NCBI GenBank assembly: GCA_004352715.1
Contig: SCFE01000119.1
Span: forward strand, 388,111-452,110
From: Hofstenia miamia
Taxonomy: Eukaryota > Xenacoelomorpha > Acoela
DNA: 64,000 bases
Direction: 5' to 3'
The translations under genes and the position numbers were made by a program. Positions within the stretch are counted from its first letter, which is position 1; each line of letters starts with the position of its first letter. Shown piece after piece: positions 24,642 through 33,303 of the stretch. The notes below the pieces were generated by a model. The model saw only the letters and a program-made list of their open reading frames with translations. It had not been told where the DNA came from and searched no databases.

Positions 24642-27182
24642 GATTTAAACAAATTTAATGATGTATACACAGTCCCGAAAAAAATTATTACAGAAAAACA
24701 AAGAGGAAGAACATTGGAAACTAGATTCAAAGAAATTAGTTACATTTAGATAGAAAGTTAAAGAAGTGAAGCAATAGGAAACGGTTAGACTGATTGGTCA
24801 CGGGATCTGTCACGCCCTGGTAGAATCGCACGTATAACCACCCGAGATAATTAGGGATGTCAAGTGATTTGTAACTGCTCTTGCTACTAATTACATAGTC
24901 TAACCAGAGACATTAGAGAATGCGTTGTTTGAAAAACGAGCAGCAACCACAAATCGAGTTCAAAATTTGAAGGTACGAAATTCGCAAGTGTAATAGAAAA
25001 GTTATTAGGACAGGTTAATTTTATGAATGTGAGGTAGAGGAAAGAACTTAATAGAACAAATTTTGATTGGGGCATTTCGAATTTTATGGATTTCAATTCT
25101 CACAAAATTGTGTTATTTTCAAATAAAGAGACTGCTTCTGTTGACTTTCCAGGAGCGCAAGTCAATACAACTGATAAAGTAAGGGATCTGGGTGTTATTA
25201 TTACTTAGAATCTTAACTGGAAGTCTCATATTTAGTCCAAAGCTCACACTGCTACTTACATTGTTTTGAGGTTGAAACGTTGTATTCTTTCTCTACGCCT
25301 ATTCCTACAAAAGTTAACCTTTACCGCTCATATATTCTATCAACTCTAATCTATTGTTCTTCGGTTTGGCATGCCAATGTTAGCAGCTTATTATGTTTAG
25401 AGAAGTGGATTATTGGATACTCAATGGACTAGTGACCGTTTGTTAAAATTGAATCTTTTACCAATATCCCTTTTATTGCAATTTAACGATATATTTTTGG
25501 AAATATGTCAGCATTGAAGAAAATTCACGACCTGGCTTACGTAGTAGTAATAGACGCAAGTTTACTGTGCAAAAAACTCGCTTGAAAGGAACTGAAAATT
25601 CATTTTTCACAACTGTTTAGAAGAACTGTCTGTCAGTTTTTTAAACAAATGTTAACGGTGCTATTTTTTAATTTTTTTTAAGTGATTCTTTTTCTCGGGA
25701 TGGTTGCAGCTGTTTTATATTTTGCTCCTGTCTTAATTGTAAATGCAATCTGTTATGAATATTTGTTGTAGTCTGAAACATGACTAAATAAAGTCTTTTA
25801 GTAGTAGTAGTAGTAGTAGTAATACTCTCATTGAAGTTTGGTATCAAAATTCAAACATTACTGTTATTTGCGAAGCCTTGTGGAAGCGATGAACATTAGG
25901 TATGAAGAGAATTCAAAACTTTGATTAAAAAGTCTGGAATTTTTGTATATTTTAACCAATTACAACTTAATGGTATGTACGTACCTCCTGACTATGATAC
26001 TGAGAATGAATAAATTCATTTGAAAATGAACAATTGAAAAAATGTGAATGACATTGTGATATAAATATTACTAATAAATGAAACGATTTCAATATCAAAT
26101 CAACAATTGTGAGTACAAACGCCAGGCGGCTTTAACAAGATTAGAATATTAAATTCAGTCTTATCAGGGAAAATGCAGAAAAGTATGATGGTGTTGGCCT
26201 AGGAGATACAGTTGTTGAAAAAATATGTAATAAGTTTCCACAAAATGAAGGTCAACATTACTGTAACAATTTCTTCATAAGCATTCCATTGATAAGACAA
26301 TATTACTAAAACTATAATTCGGACACAAAATTTTCTTTTACACATGTAAAGTCACCCATTTGAACATTTGATTCTGCAACCATTGATAATGGTAGTATTG
26401 ACATTGTCTGTTAAAATGATAACATTTTGTGCAGCCCAATAAAACAGTTACAAGATTTTAATGAAAACGTGTTTCACTGTTCTTAATAATCAATTTCCAT
26501 GTACAATTAAAAAATGAAAGATTAAAAACATTGCTTGCTATATGATAAATCTGAAAATGAAAAAAGGGATCCCCTTGGATTTTACTTGGAATATTTTGTT
26601 ATTCCGAAAGGAGATTTCTGAAGTGTAATGATGGTAGTAATCATTGAATAATAAAGGGAACAAAGTACAGGTGTTCCTAATATGAATATACGGGTGATTC
26701 AGTATAATGTTGCAATGTGAGCATATTCCGATTGCCCAAAATGGTAAGTCAAATTGTATAAAGTTGATTCTTGTTTTCTTTGTAATCACCACATTAATTA
26801 AAGATGACAGTTCTTTTTGATATTTACAGAACGCCCACAATACGAAATTAGACAAAAATGCATTGTTGCTACATATTACATTTACAAGATGTCTCAAAAA
26901 CGGGTGGTTCTAAATGAATTGATATGGCTTAATACTATTTACTTAAAGAATGCTAAAATTAACTCAGGCTAAGGTTAATTAAATATAATACCTACCATCC
27001 AATTTCATTATAGCGTCTTCATTATCATTGGAATCTGCGAGATCGATGAATGCATATCCATACTTAGTTAATTCAATTTTTGATGCTGTTAAACCGTGTT
27101 CTTCAAAAAGTTTTCTAATGTGATTTTCATCAGTAGAAGTAGATAAACCGCCGACATAGATTTTAGAATGAGTATCAGGCAT
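10684..27182 (-). CDS. IGF2BP: IGF2BP/IMP-family mRNA-binding protein, 13 coding exons
   Basis: Cytoplasmic protein that binds target mRNAs and controls their localisation, stability and translation. Exons on the minus strand: 26996-27182, 20327-20390, 17876-18049, 17476-17595, 16743-16838, 16658-16700, 15841-16118, 14977-15088, 12123-12341, 11931-12074, 11141-11317, 10972-11097, 10684-10923. Together they give 659 codons plus stop with phases matching at every junction. RRM1 is about residues 8-83 ([15 protein letters not shown]), RRM2 about 87-163. KH GxxG loops are GIGG 195-198, GKGG 292-295, GNRG 453-456 and GKQG 533-536. Residues 359-431 (Asn/Pro/Met-rich linker) and the tail after about 585 make it longer than vertebrate members (about 580 aa). 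KH1 has Ile where Lys is usual in GKxG, so its RNA contact may be weaker. Intron 4 starts with GC (AG|GCAAGT); all others are GT-AG. Introns range from 42 bases to 6.6 kb. Confidence 0.93.
12342..14976 (-). other. IGF2BP intron 8, nothing recognised
   Basis: 2.6 kb AT-rich intron between the KH2 exon and the linker exon. Small open stretches at 13402-13611, 14375-14566 and 14592-14837 have no motif and are taken as chance. Confidence 0.7.
18651..18950. repeat. (TA)n microsatellite with a 199-N gap
   Basis: TA runs at 18652-18681 and 18905-18949 flank N at 18682-18880. It lies in IGF2BP intron 2. The apparent open frames across it are Tyr-Ile artefacts. Confidence 0.95.
18890..20197 (+). mobile_element. 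Tc1-like element in IGF2BP intron 2
   Basis: The right end reads inward, on the minus strand, as CAGTATCGTTCAGCAAGTTT and is followed outside by TA (20198-20199). The left end candidate CAGTCGCGTTCAGCA (18890-18904) differs at two of 15 positions and follows a TA. A TA microsatellite has expanded beside or inside the left end, so the left boundary is tentative. The element runs antisense to the host gene. Confidence 0.75.
19106..20045 (+). pseudogene. Tc1/mariner transposase, frameshifted
   Basis: DDE/D transposase remnant. An N-terminal helix-turn-helix start ([19 protein letters not shown]) is followed by frameshifts and stops. The first catalytic block [13 protein letters not shown] is near 19510-19550. 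A continuous part from 19593 to 20045 contains FLQDNVPAH (second Asp) and [17 protein letters not shown], the third catalytic block typical of Tc1 (DD34E class; the Glu is in PIENLW). A duplicated HVSGV segment at 19767-19800 is a small internal repeat. Not functional. Confidence 0.88.
21640..21840 (-). mobile_element. LINE 3' end with trinucleotide tail
   Basis: On the minus strand the sequence ends CAGCGGCTAAATAAAGTCAT followed by ATTATTATT. The same end occurs at 29805-29880. An AATAAA-containing end followed by a short simple repeat is the form of several LINE clades. No coding part remains. Confidence 0.6.
22811..22852 (-). mobile_element. possible MITE terminus
   Basis: Minus strand begins CAGTGGCGTAGGCAGCC, the same start (CAGTGGCGTA) as the hAT-like MITE at 52582. 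No partner end was identified. Confidence 0.35.
22855..22998. repeat. (TACA)n and (TA)n microsatellites
   Basis: TACA/CATA repeats at 22858-22912 and a TA run at 22978-22997. The minus-strand frame across them is low-complexity and not a gene. Confidence 0.9.
23040..23460 (+). pseudogene. mariner-type transposase N-terminal fragment (DUF4817-like helix-turn-helix)
   Basis: Encodes [20 protein letters not shown] followed by [13 protein letters not shown], the first helix-turn-helix of the DUF4817 transposases found in many arthropod genomes. After frame changes it gives [23 protein letters not shown] and [11 protein letters not shown], matching the second part of the DNA-binding region. The catalytic domain is missing. 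Confidence 0.65.
23595..23745 (+). repeat. dispersed repeat, inverted partner at 30478-30600
   Basis: The stretch containing CTAACTCAACAGACCT and ACACTTTAAAAAACA reappears reverse-complemented near 30478-30600. It is probably part of an unclassified transposon. Confidence 0.6.
23804..24590. mobile_element. rearranged Tc1-like element with inverted transposase 3' ends
   Basis: After a (TA)n run, CAGCGTGGTTCAGCAGCAAG (from 23831) resembles the Tc1-like end in intron 2. The 3' end of a Tc1 transposase is then present twice in opposite orientation: minus strand at about 23983-24060 and plus strand at 24517-24593, each encoding [15 protein letters not shown] or a close variant. The plus copy includes 24185-24451 with [12 protein letters not shown] and [12 protein letters not shown], but the distance between these blocks is shortened by deletion. 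Confidence 0.7.
24600..24642. repeat. (AAT)n microsatellite
   Basis: About 14 trinucleotide units next to the Tc1 remnant. Confidence 0.95.
25090..25822 (+). pseudogene. LINE reverse transcriptase C-terminus with 3' tail
   Basis: Across stops it encodes [35 protein letters not shown] and [14 protein letters not shown], the block after the reverse transcriptase palm in non-LTR elements. It ends GACTAAATAAAGTCTTTT followed by (AGT)n at 25799-25821, the element's own 3' terminus. It is 5'-truncated and broken. Confidence 0.75.
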
Positions 27183-28255
27183 AATGTAAAAAGTTAGAGA
27201 GGGTATAAAAAGGTATAAGATATTAAAATATGATATTGGAATAAAATATTATCAGAGTGACATGATGACTATTTCTGCAAAAAAGGTAACTATTTGTAAA
27301 AATTTCTTACAGCTACATTTTATTAGGATCCATATTTTAAATAATGAAATTAAAATCACAAATATTTTATTGAAAGTTTCTAATTTTTTAAACAAATAAT
27401 TAAAAGCTTTATGCCTAAAAAGGGACGATTTAAAATTTTAATCCAACCAAGTTTATGTTAGACAATGCACAGTTCGACACTAAAAAGATGTTGATTTTCT
27501 ATATAATATACACTTAATTTAATAATATCAATTTATAATTACCTGTATATTGCATTTCAGTTTTAATTAACTTCACAACTTCATCGTATTTGTATTGTTT
27601 CCCTGGCGTGTAATTAATATGATAACAAATTAAATATTTACCAAAATAAATAGGATTTTAAAAGCATTAGAAATGCCAGGAAGAGCATCTACAATAGATA
27701 ATGTAAGAGCAGAGAAGAGATTTTATATTATTTGTAATCGTTTAGATAAATAAGTTCGAATTTGTTAAGAACAGTAGAGTAAAAGCACGAATTGACTATA
27801 CTAAAAGCCTATCAAATCAAGTTTGTTAACACAAGAGTTCAAAAAGGTCAAACGCTTGGATATGAAGTACTAGCGATAGTAGATTAAGGTAATGTTAAGC
27901 AGAAATGTTTGATAGAACCGGAGATATCCACTTAAGGGCGCTAAATGTAAGGGAATCTATAACGGAGATTACACAATTGGAATAGCCGTATGACAATATA
28001 GCGAGTGAATTTGTGGCGCAGGAAGATTTATAAATGCTCTTTCTAGATAGACAAATCTATGATTATTTTCTTGGGTTTGAAGGTGATGAGGAAACACCAT
28101 AATGGAAAACCGGAGATGAAGATCATGTCACCTATCCTCAGTAACAGTATACATCGAGGTGGCCCCAGCAAATAAAATTCATTGCATTTAGTAGGATGAA
28201 AATTTTTAGTATTATTTTACTTATAAGGGGTGTGTTCTCATAGAATAACTCATAA
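27183..28255. other. upstream of IGF2BP start; no gene recognised
   Basis: Expected to hold the IGF2BP promoter and 5' UTR. A possible donor CAG|GTAATT on the minus strand near 27542 could end a 5' UTR exon, but this is weak. A plus-strand stretch at 27650-27750 (ALEMPGRASTIDNVRAEKRF) looks formerly coding and is unassigned. Confidence 0.4.
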
Positions 28256-28435
28256 TGTAGAATCACTGGGGTGTGATTCTAGCAAACACAAAGAGAATAC
28301 AGTTCAAACTACTCCTATTTACAAAATGCTTTGTCTTTATATACAATATGTACAAATATTACAACTACTAGTCACTAACAAGAAAAGCGCGAGGTCTGGC
28401 CGATAAATAGTAACAACTACCAGCGATGCTACAAT
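28256..28435 (-). repeat. LTR-like repeat copy 1
   Basis: Shares TGTAGAATCACTGGGG, the GATTCTAG block and CTGGCCGATAAATA with the copy at 29278. Flanking sequence has no primer-binding site, so it may be a solo LTR or a 3' LTR. Confidence 0.55.
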
Positions 28436-28810
28436 AACTATGAGATCCCCACGTTAGAATGGTATATTTTAGAGCAGTAGTGATGATTTTCATAATAAAA
28501 AACTGTGCTTTGATGAAAATCAAACTATGAAATTTAATGCAATAATTCTCAGAAACAATAAACGCGTTTTCTAGGAAAAGTGACACAATTTTGATATTAA
28601 TAATTAGCCAATGGTATTCCTTCAAAACGTATTGCACAGTGATTCAGTTTGCAATAGTGTGGTGCTCGACCTCGTTATTGGAATTGGAAGGAACATCTGA
28701 ACTTACAAACGCAGTATCTAATACTAATACGGTATTTTGTTAAGCATGTTCAGCTGATTTCAATTGCAACATACTGATGCACAACCGATATTGCATCAGC
28801 AAAAATACCG

Positions 28811-28970
28811 TGTAGAATCTCTGGTCTGATTCTAGCGAACAAAAGAACATGGTTAAACTATTTCTCTATTTACAGATGCTTGGGTGTCTTATATACAAAA
28901 CAATGCGTATTTACAATATTTACAAACACTAGTCAACACGAATAGTGATGAGAATCTGGCCCAAATGTAT
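28811..28970 (-). repeat. LTR-like repeat copy 2
   Basis: Begins TGTAGAATCTCTGG on the plus strand and follows the other two copies to about 28965, with more divergence at its far end. Confidence 0.5.
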
Positions 28971-29263
28971 CAATTCAACGGCTCTTTACTCAAACATGCA
29001 AAACTAAAGAGTAGGCGTGGCTAACTCCCTTTCGATGGGGTTCATTTTGCGAGTAGGCATCGGATTTAACCTTCAAAACCAGGCCCATGTTCTGCATGAC
29101 GCATCCCATACCCCAATTGTGGCCGACGATGATTGAGACAACAAATAACAAAACGAGTAAGAAAAAACTATCTTTTGCCACTGCAGCATTGATTTTCCTT
29201 ACAGACGAATTAGACAGCGGAGCACAAGGAAATTCTTCATGACTTCACACCCGTTCAGTATCA
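28971..29263 (-). other. probable leader of an LTR element, no protein assigned
   Basis: Lies just inside the putative 5' LTR and primer-binding site on the minus strand. A small open frame at 28990-29181 starts with a hydrophobic stretch but has no family motif. Confidence 0.35.
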
Positions 29264-29277
29264 CGTCAGGGTCACCA
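29264..29277 (-). promoter_or_regulatory. candidate tRNA primer-binding site
   Basis: Minus strand TGGTGACCCTGACG directly after an LTR ending in ...TCTACA. It starts TGG, complementary to a tRNA CCA end, and is placed as in Ty3/Gypsy or BEL elements. Confidence 0.55.
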
Positions 29278-29443
29278 TGTAGAATCACTGGGGTGATTCT
29301 AGCGAACAAGAGAACACAGTTAAACTATTTCTCTATTTACAGTTGCTTGGGAGTCTTATATACAACGCGTATTTACAATATACACAAACACTAGTCAACA
29401 CGAAAAGCGCGTGATCTGGCCGATAAATAACAATTCCCCCACA
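29278..29443 (-). repeat. LTR-like repeat copy 3 (putative 5' LTR)
   Basis: On the minus strand it starts TGTGGGGGAATTG and ends GATTCTACA, i.e. TG...CA termini, about 166 bases, followed at once by a primer-binding-site-like sequence. Confidence 0.6.
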
Positions 29444-29804
29444 AGAAATCAATACGGAAAGGGCTTGACCAGTGCTGTGACAAAATTTTAATTCCTGTAT
29501 TTCGGAAATTCTTGCAGAAATTCACTGAGAAAGCTATACCATCAGTCAACTTTGAGCAAAAATCTTCTAGAAAATTAGTTTAAACGAATTGAAAAAGAAG
29601 CAAACGATTTTTTCAAAACAAGCTGTACTAATTGATAGATGCATGCCGCATGTGCTGTCATGACTTGAGCCACACTGTTCTTTTCTTTGCTGAATTTTGG
29701 TTTATATTTACTGTGTTTTCAGCCCTCACTATGCAGCTACCCTGCCACACAGGCTTGCCAGGCCTTAGTGTGGACACCTGAATAGGGTCTTTGTTTATAC
29801 CATA

Positions 29805-29900
29805 CAAAAAATAATAATAATAATAATAATCAATGACTTTATTTAGCCGCTGAAGGCATACACAACAAGAAATAAAAATTATTCAAGTTGGGTTGCATCT
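29805..29900 (-). mobile_element. LINE 3' end, second copy
   Basis: Same GCTAAATAAAGTCATTGATT plus ATT-repeat end as at 21640, strongly 5'-truncated. Confidence 0.6.
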
Positions 29901-29947
29901 TGAAGTTTAGAGGAAATACCTCAAAACTATATATTCCGTCTATAACA

Positions 29948-30126
29948 TTCCGTCCGTAACGAAATATTTACCCTCAAATAATAAAAAGTATACCAACTGG
30001 GGTAATATTTTTTATATGTTTTTGATAATTGGGCTTACTATCAGAGGTTTTAGGAATAATACATTAATTGGATGAATAGGTTGGTAGTAATTGAAATTTT
30101 TTCATGTCACTCCGTTACGGACGGAA
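29948..30126. repeat. short inverted-repeat element (MITE-like)
   Basis: TTCCGTCCGTAACG at 29948-29961 and its exact complement CGTTACGGACGGAA at 30113-30126, enclosing about 150 bases of AT-rich DNA. A partial extra copy of the motif (ATTCCGTCTATAAC) precedes it. Confidence 0.6.
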
Positions 30127-30940
30127 AATCAATATATATATATATATAGATAGTGTGAACACCTGAATAATCTCAGCCATATAATGTCTTTGTTTAAGGC
30201 TAAAAAGTTTGGTCCTCTGTTATCACATTTGTGAAATATGACAAAAACATAATTCCGCCTGTAACACTATCCAACAATCAGTACGCTCTGTTTACTGTTA
30301 TAACTTTTTCCCAAATCGAGATATGAAGCTGAAACTTTTAATTCTTGCAGATTAAACATTCCTAGACATGAAAGTACTATATTTATAAAAGAATCCTTTA
30401 CTTTAAAAATTCATACAAAAGTTACCACTTTTTGATAATGCCCATTTATAGACCTATTTTTTAAAAATTACACGGTATTTCATTGGCAAACAAGCTTTTA
30501 AGTTGCCACCAATAACTTAAGCGTAATCAATCGTAAATGTTTTTTAAAGTGTAGCAGTGCAGTCAAGGTCTGTTGAGTTAGTTGTCATTCAGGTGAATTA
30601 GCTCCGCCAGTTAATGCGAGGTACAAGGATGAAACTTGACCCTAAACTTATTAATGGATAGTTATTTTCAATACACATTATATAGTTTTCACGAAAAACG
30701 AATGGGTCAATATTAATCTCGCTCTTGTATACCTATCTGTGTAATGCAGCATAAATTGCCCAAAATTTTCGTTATTTACACAAAATTATTTGTTCTTAAC
30801 GTTAAATTTAAATAAATATTGCTTTGAGGCTATAAATTATAATTATAATGATAAAATGTGCATTCTCATAACAATTTCTTTGAAATTATAATTTTGTGTG
30901 CCGCCTTTTGTAATAAACTTAGAATAATTGTAGATCCTTT
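30127..30940. other. intergenic region upstream of ECHS1
   Basis: A short (TA)n run at 30133-30148 and the inverted copy (30478-30600) of the dispersed repeat at 23595. The last 200 bases presumably carry the ECHS1 promoter or an upstream exon; no TATA box or initiator could be fixed. Confidence 0.5.
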
Positions 30941-30950
30941 CTATTTTTAG
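30941..30950 (+). promoter_or_regulatory. splice acceptor abutting the ECHS1 start codon
   Basis: CTATTTTTAG directly precedes ATG 30951, with a pyrimidine-rich lead. The mRNA leader must come from an upstream exon or a spliced leader. Confidence 0.65.
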
Positions 30951-31784
30951 ATGCTTAAATTTCGATCGACTTTTCGTAAGGTGTATCGCACACTTACAAA
31001 TACGCGTGAATTTCTCAATGTAGAAGTTTGTGGTGCAAAAAAGAATGTAGCCGTATTAACATTGAATAGACCAAAAGCATTGAATGCTTTGTGTTCCCCT
31101 TTAATGAAAGATGTAAATGATGCAATACGTGAGTGTGACAACGACAAATCCATTGGTTGTATGATTTTAACCGGATCTAAAAAAGCATTTGCTGCTGGTG
31201 CTGACATTGAGGAAATGTTGAACACTACTTTTTCTAATAATTGGTATGATCGATTTCTTGGTGAGTGGTCTGATGTCGCTTTTCGCCGAAAAAAGCCCCT
31301 TATTGCAGTTGTACGTGGTTGGGCTCTGGGTGGTGGATGTGAATTGGCAATGATGTGTGATATTATTTATGCTGGGGAGTCTGCAAAATTTGGTCAGCCT
31401 GAAATTAAAATCGGTACTATTCCTGGAGCGGGTGGAACTCAGAGACTAACCAGGGTTGTTGGAAAATCTCTTACAATGGAAATGGTGATGACTGGTGAAC
31501 CAATAAATGCTGAAACTGCTTTAAAAACTGGCTTAGTTAGTAAAGTTTATAATGATGATGATGTAATTAATAAAGCAATTGAGACTGCAGAAAAAATATC
31601 ATCAATGTCTAAAGTTTCAATTTCAATGTGTCGGGAAGCAGTAAATGCAGCATATAACACAAATTTAAACCAAGGACTTGCGTTAGAGCACCGCTTTTTC
31701 CATGCAACATTCGCTCTTAAGGATCGCAAAGAGGGTATGGCAGCCTTCTTAGAGAAAAGGCCACCAAATTTTACTGATGAATAA
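30951..31784 (+). CDS. ECHS1: mitochondrial short-chain enoyl-CoA hydratase
   Basis: Hydrates 2-trans-enoyl-CoA to 3-hydroxyacyl-CoA in mitochondrial beta-oxidation and branched-chain amino acid breakdown. It has 277 aa against about 290 in mammals. The first 20 residues are Arg/Lys/Thr/Phe-rich with no acidic residue before Glu20, fitting a matrix-targeting presequence. Crotonase signatures: FAAGADIEEM (80-89, oxyanion-hole Ala), LGGGCELAMMCD (126-137, Gly of the oxyanion hole and catalytic Glu131), QPEIKIGTIPGAGGTQRL (149-166, catalytic Glu151) and DRKEGMAAFLEKR near the end. Both catalytic glutamates are present. Odd: the usual 'VNGYA' before GGG reads VRGWA here. The coding part has no intron. 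AATAAA at 31792-31797 lies just after the stop. The assignment to the ECHS1 branch over other crotonases rests on the GTIPGAGG and EGM(T/A)AF blocks. Confidence 0.95.
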   Translation: MLKFRSTFRKVYRTLTNTREFLNVEVCGAKKNVAVLTLNRPKALNALCSPLMKDVNDAIRECDNDKSIGCMILTGSKKAFAAGADIEEMLNTTFSNNWYDRFLGEWSDVAFRRKKPLIAVVRGWALGGGCELAMMCDIIYAGESAKFGQPEIKIGTIPGAGGTQRLTRVVGKSLTMEMVMTGEPINAETALKTGLVSKVYNDDDVINKAIETAEKISSMSKVSISMCREAVNAAYNTNLNQGLALEHRFFHATFALKDRKEGMAAFLEKRPPNFTDE

Positions 31785-31791
31785 TTTACTT

Positions 31792-31797
31792 AATAAA
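31792..31797 (+). terminator. AATAAA polyadenylation signal of ECHS1
   Basis: Canonical hexamer 7 bases after the stop codon, implying an unusually short 3' UTR if used. Confidence 0.6.
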
Positions 31798-33298
31798 CAC
31801 TTTTTACATGCTTTACTATTTAATTTAATTATGAAAAGGAGTTTGTATATAGGGGCCTCCTACATTGACATTCATTGTATATTCATGCAAATCTTTGATA
31901 CTAAATTAAAATTATCATGTATTTCATTTATTCTGTTGACTATAAAATAATTTCACTTATGCAGTAATGTATTTATTTCTGTTAAAAACTGATTTAAATT
32001 GTGATAAGCCTAACGTGTCTGTTCAGTCTACTTGCACATGCTTACGTTTTCGGTTTTTTATCATAAAATATTGCAAAACAAATACGATTTTTTAGCTCAG
32101 CATTAAGAATAGTTAAATAAAGTGTGTTTGCACTACTAAAAGCAAATTTCCATTTCAAACGATAGTGTTGTTGTAAGTAGAAAATTTGTTAATAGAGAAA
32201 TTACAATGTTTTGAAATCCTATTATTGTTGTATTGATAAGGGTTTCATTCTGGTTTGGGCAATTTTTCACGTATCAAATTCTTTATTTCACTGTTTAGTA
32301 TTGTAATTTAAGTATTTCCCTAAATACATGACAATCAATTTTTGAATTTAGTTTTATATTTATTGAGCCTAAAAGCAGTGACTCAGTTTCATTATAGAAT
32401 ACTATCCTTTTAGTGTAACGATTCATGAGGTAATTTAGATAGTCAGTAATGTGCATATTAAAGCCAAGCATTTTAAGTAGTATATAATAAATGTTTCGCA
32501 AGTCAGCATCTTGTAAAAACACTTCAGGGAATGATTTAATAACATTTAACTTCAATTTGGATTTTATTGTTGTGTAGGTCTTTCACATGTTATGTAGAAC
32601 AATGGTCTGCGACCAGATGTCTGTAAGAATATTTGGGGCTCTCGATGGTCATAATGTTCACTTTAGTATCTAAAATCATTGTGTATTATTGGGGTCCATA
32701 GAGTTTGCCTGTCACAAAGACATGTGCATTGCTATCATGAAACCGATTCAAATAATATAGTTTGATGCATTTAGAAAGTGGCAGACAAATTAAATATTTT
32801 GATTTTAAAGCATTACAATATTATGCTTACTAACAAGTTATCCGAATTAAGCATTAATGGTGTGTGTATCCTTAAATTACATCCGCACATTCTCATCATA
32901 AGCTTAGGTGTTGCTTTGATCATCCTACTGTGCGATTAGCTTAAAAACATTAGTGGCGAGAGACTGCCAATTTCTATAGTTTTGAACTTCAATTATTTTC
33001 TTTTTAGATCAGATATTCTCCTCAGTCCAAATTTTGCTTTTCTTAGTTTATAATTTGTTATATATATATATATTTAGCATGTTGAAGAAAATTTTCATAT
33101 ATCATCAATCTGTATTTTGTTTTGGTGGTTGAGCAGTAAAGTGGATATACAAAAGAGGTTTGCAAATGAAAAAATGGTTGCGTAAAATGATGTAAATCGT
33201 ACACGCGTTTTGTGATATTATTGTGAATAATTCCTCTTGTATGAATTGAAAACTATTGTTTTCATAAACTTTTAAATCAATTTTACTGTGTGTTTTAG
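31798..33298. other. ECHS1-KATNIP intergenic region
   Basis: 1.5 kb AT-rich, with a (TA)n run at 33060-33074. No gene recognised. TGTGTGTTTTAG (33287-33298) at its end is a splice acceptor 5 bases before the KATNIP ATG. Confidence 0.55.
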
Positions 33299-33303
33299 AA
33301 CCA

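Larger units (their letters stand above)
20391..26995 (-). other. IGF2BP intron 1, filled with transposon remnants
   Basis: 6.6 kb intron between the two RRM1 exons. It contains a LINE 3' end (21640-21840), microsatellites, mariner and Tc1 remnants (23040-24590), and a LINE fragment (25090-25822). The stretches 20391-21640, 21841-22850 and 25823-26995 show no gene or element I can name. Confidence 0.75.

Noticed and set aside
26538-26897. 119-codon minus-strand frame in IGF2BP intron 1
   Set aside because: No motif, no splice context, AT-driven composition; most likely chance.
30947-31225. 92-codon minus-strand frame
   Set aside because: Antisense shadow of ECHS1.
32295-32555. 86-codon minus-strand frame between ECHS1 and KATNIP
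   Set aside because: No recognisable motif or splice context; AT-rich chance frame is more likely.
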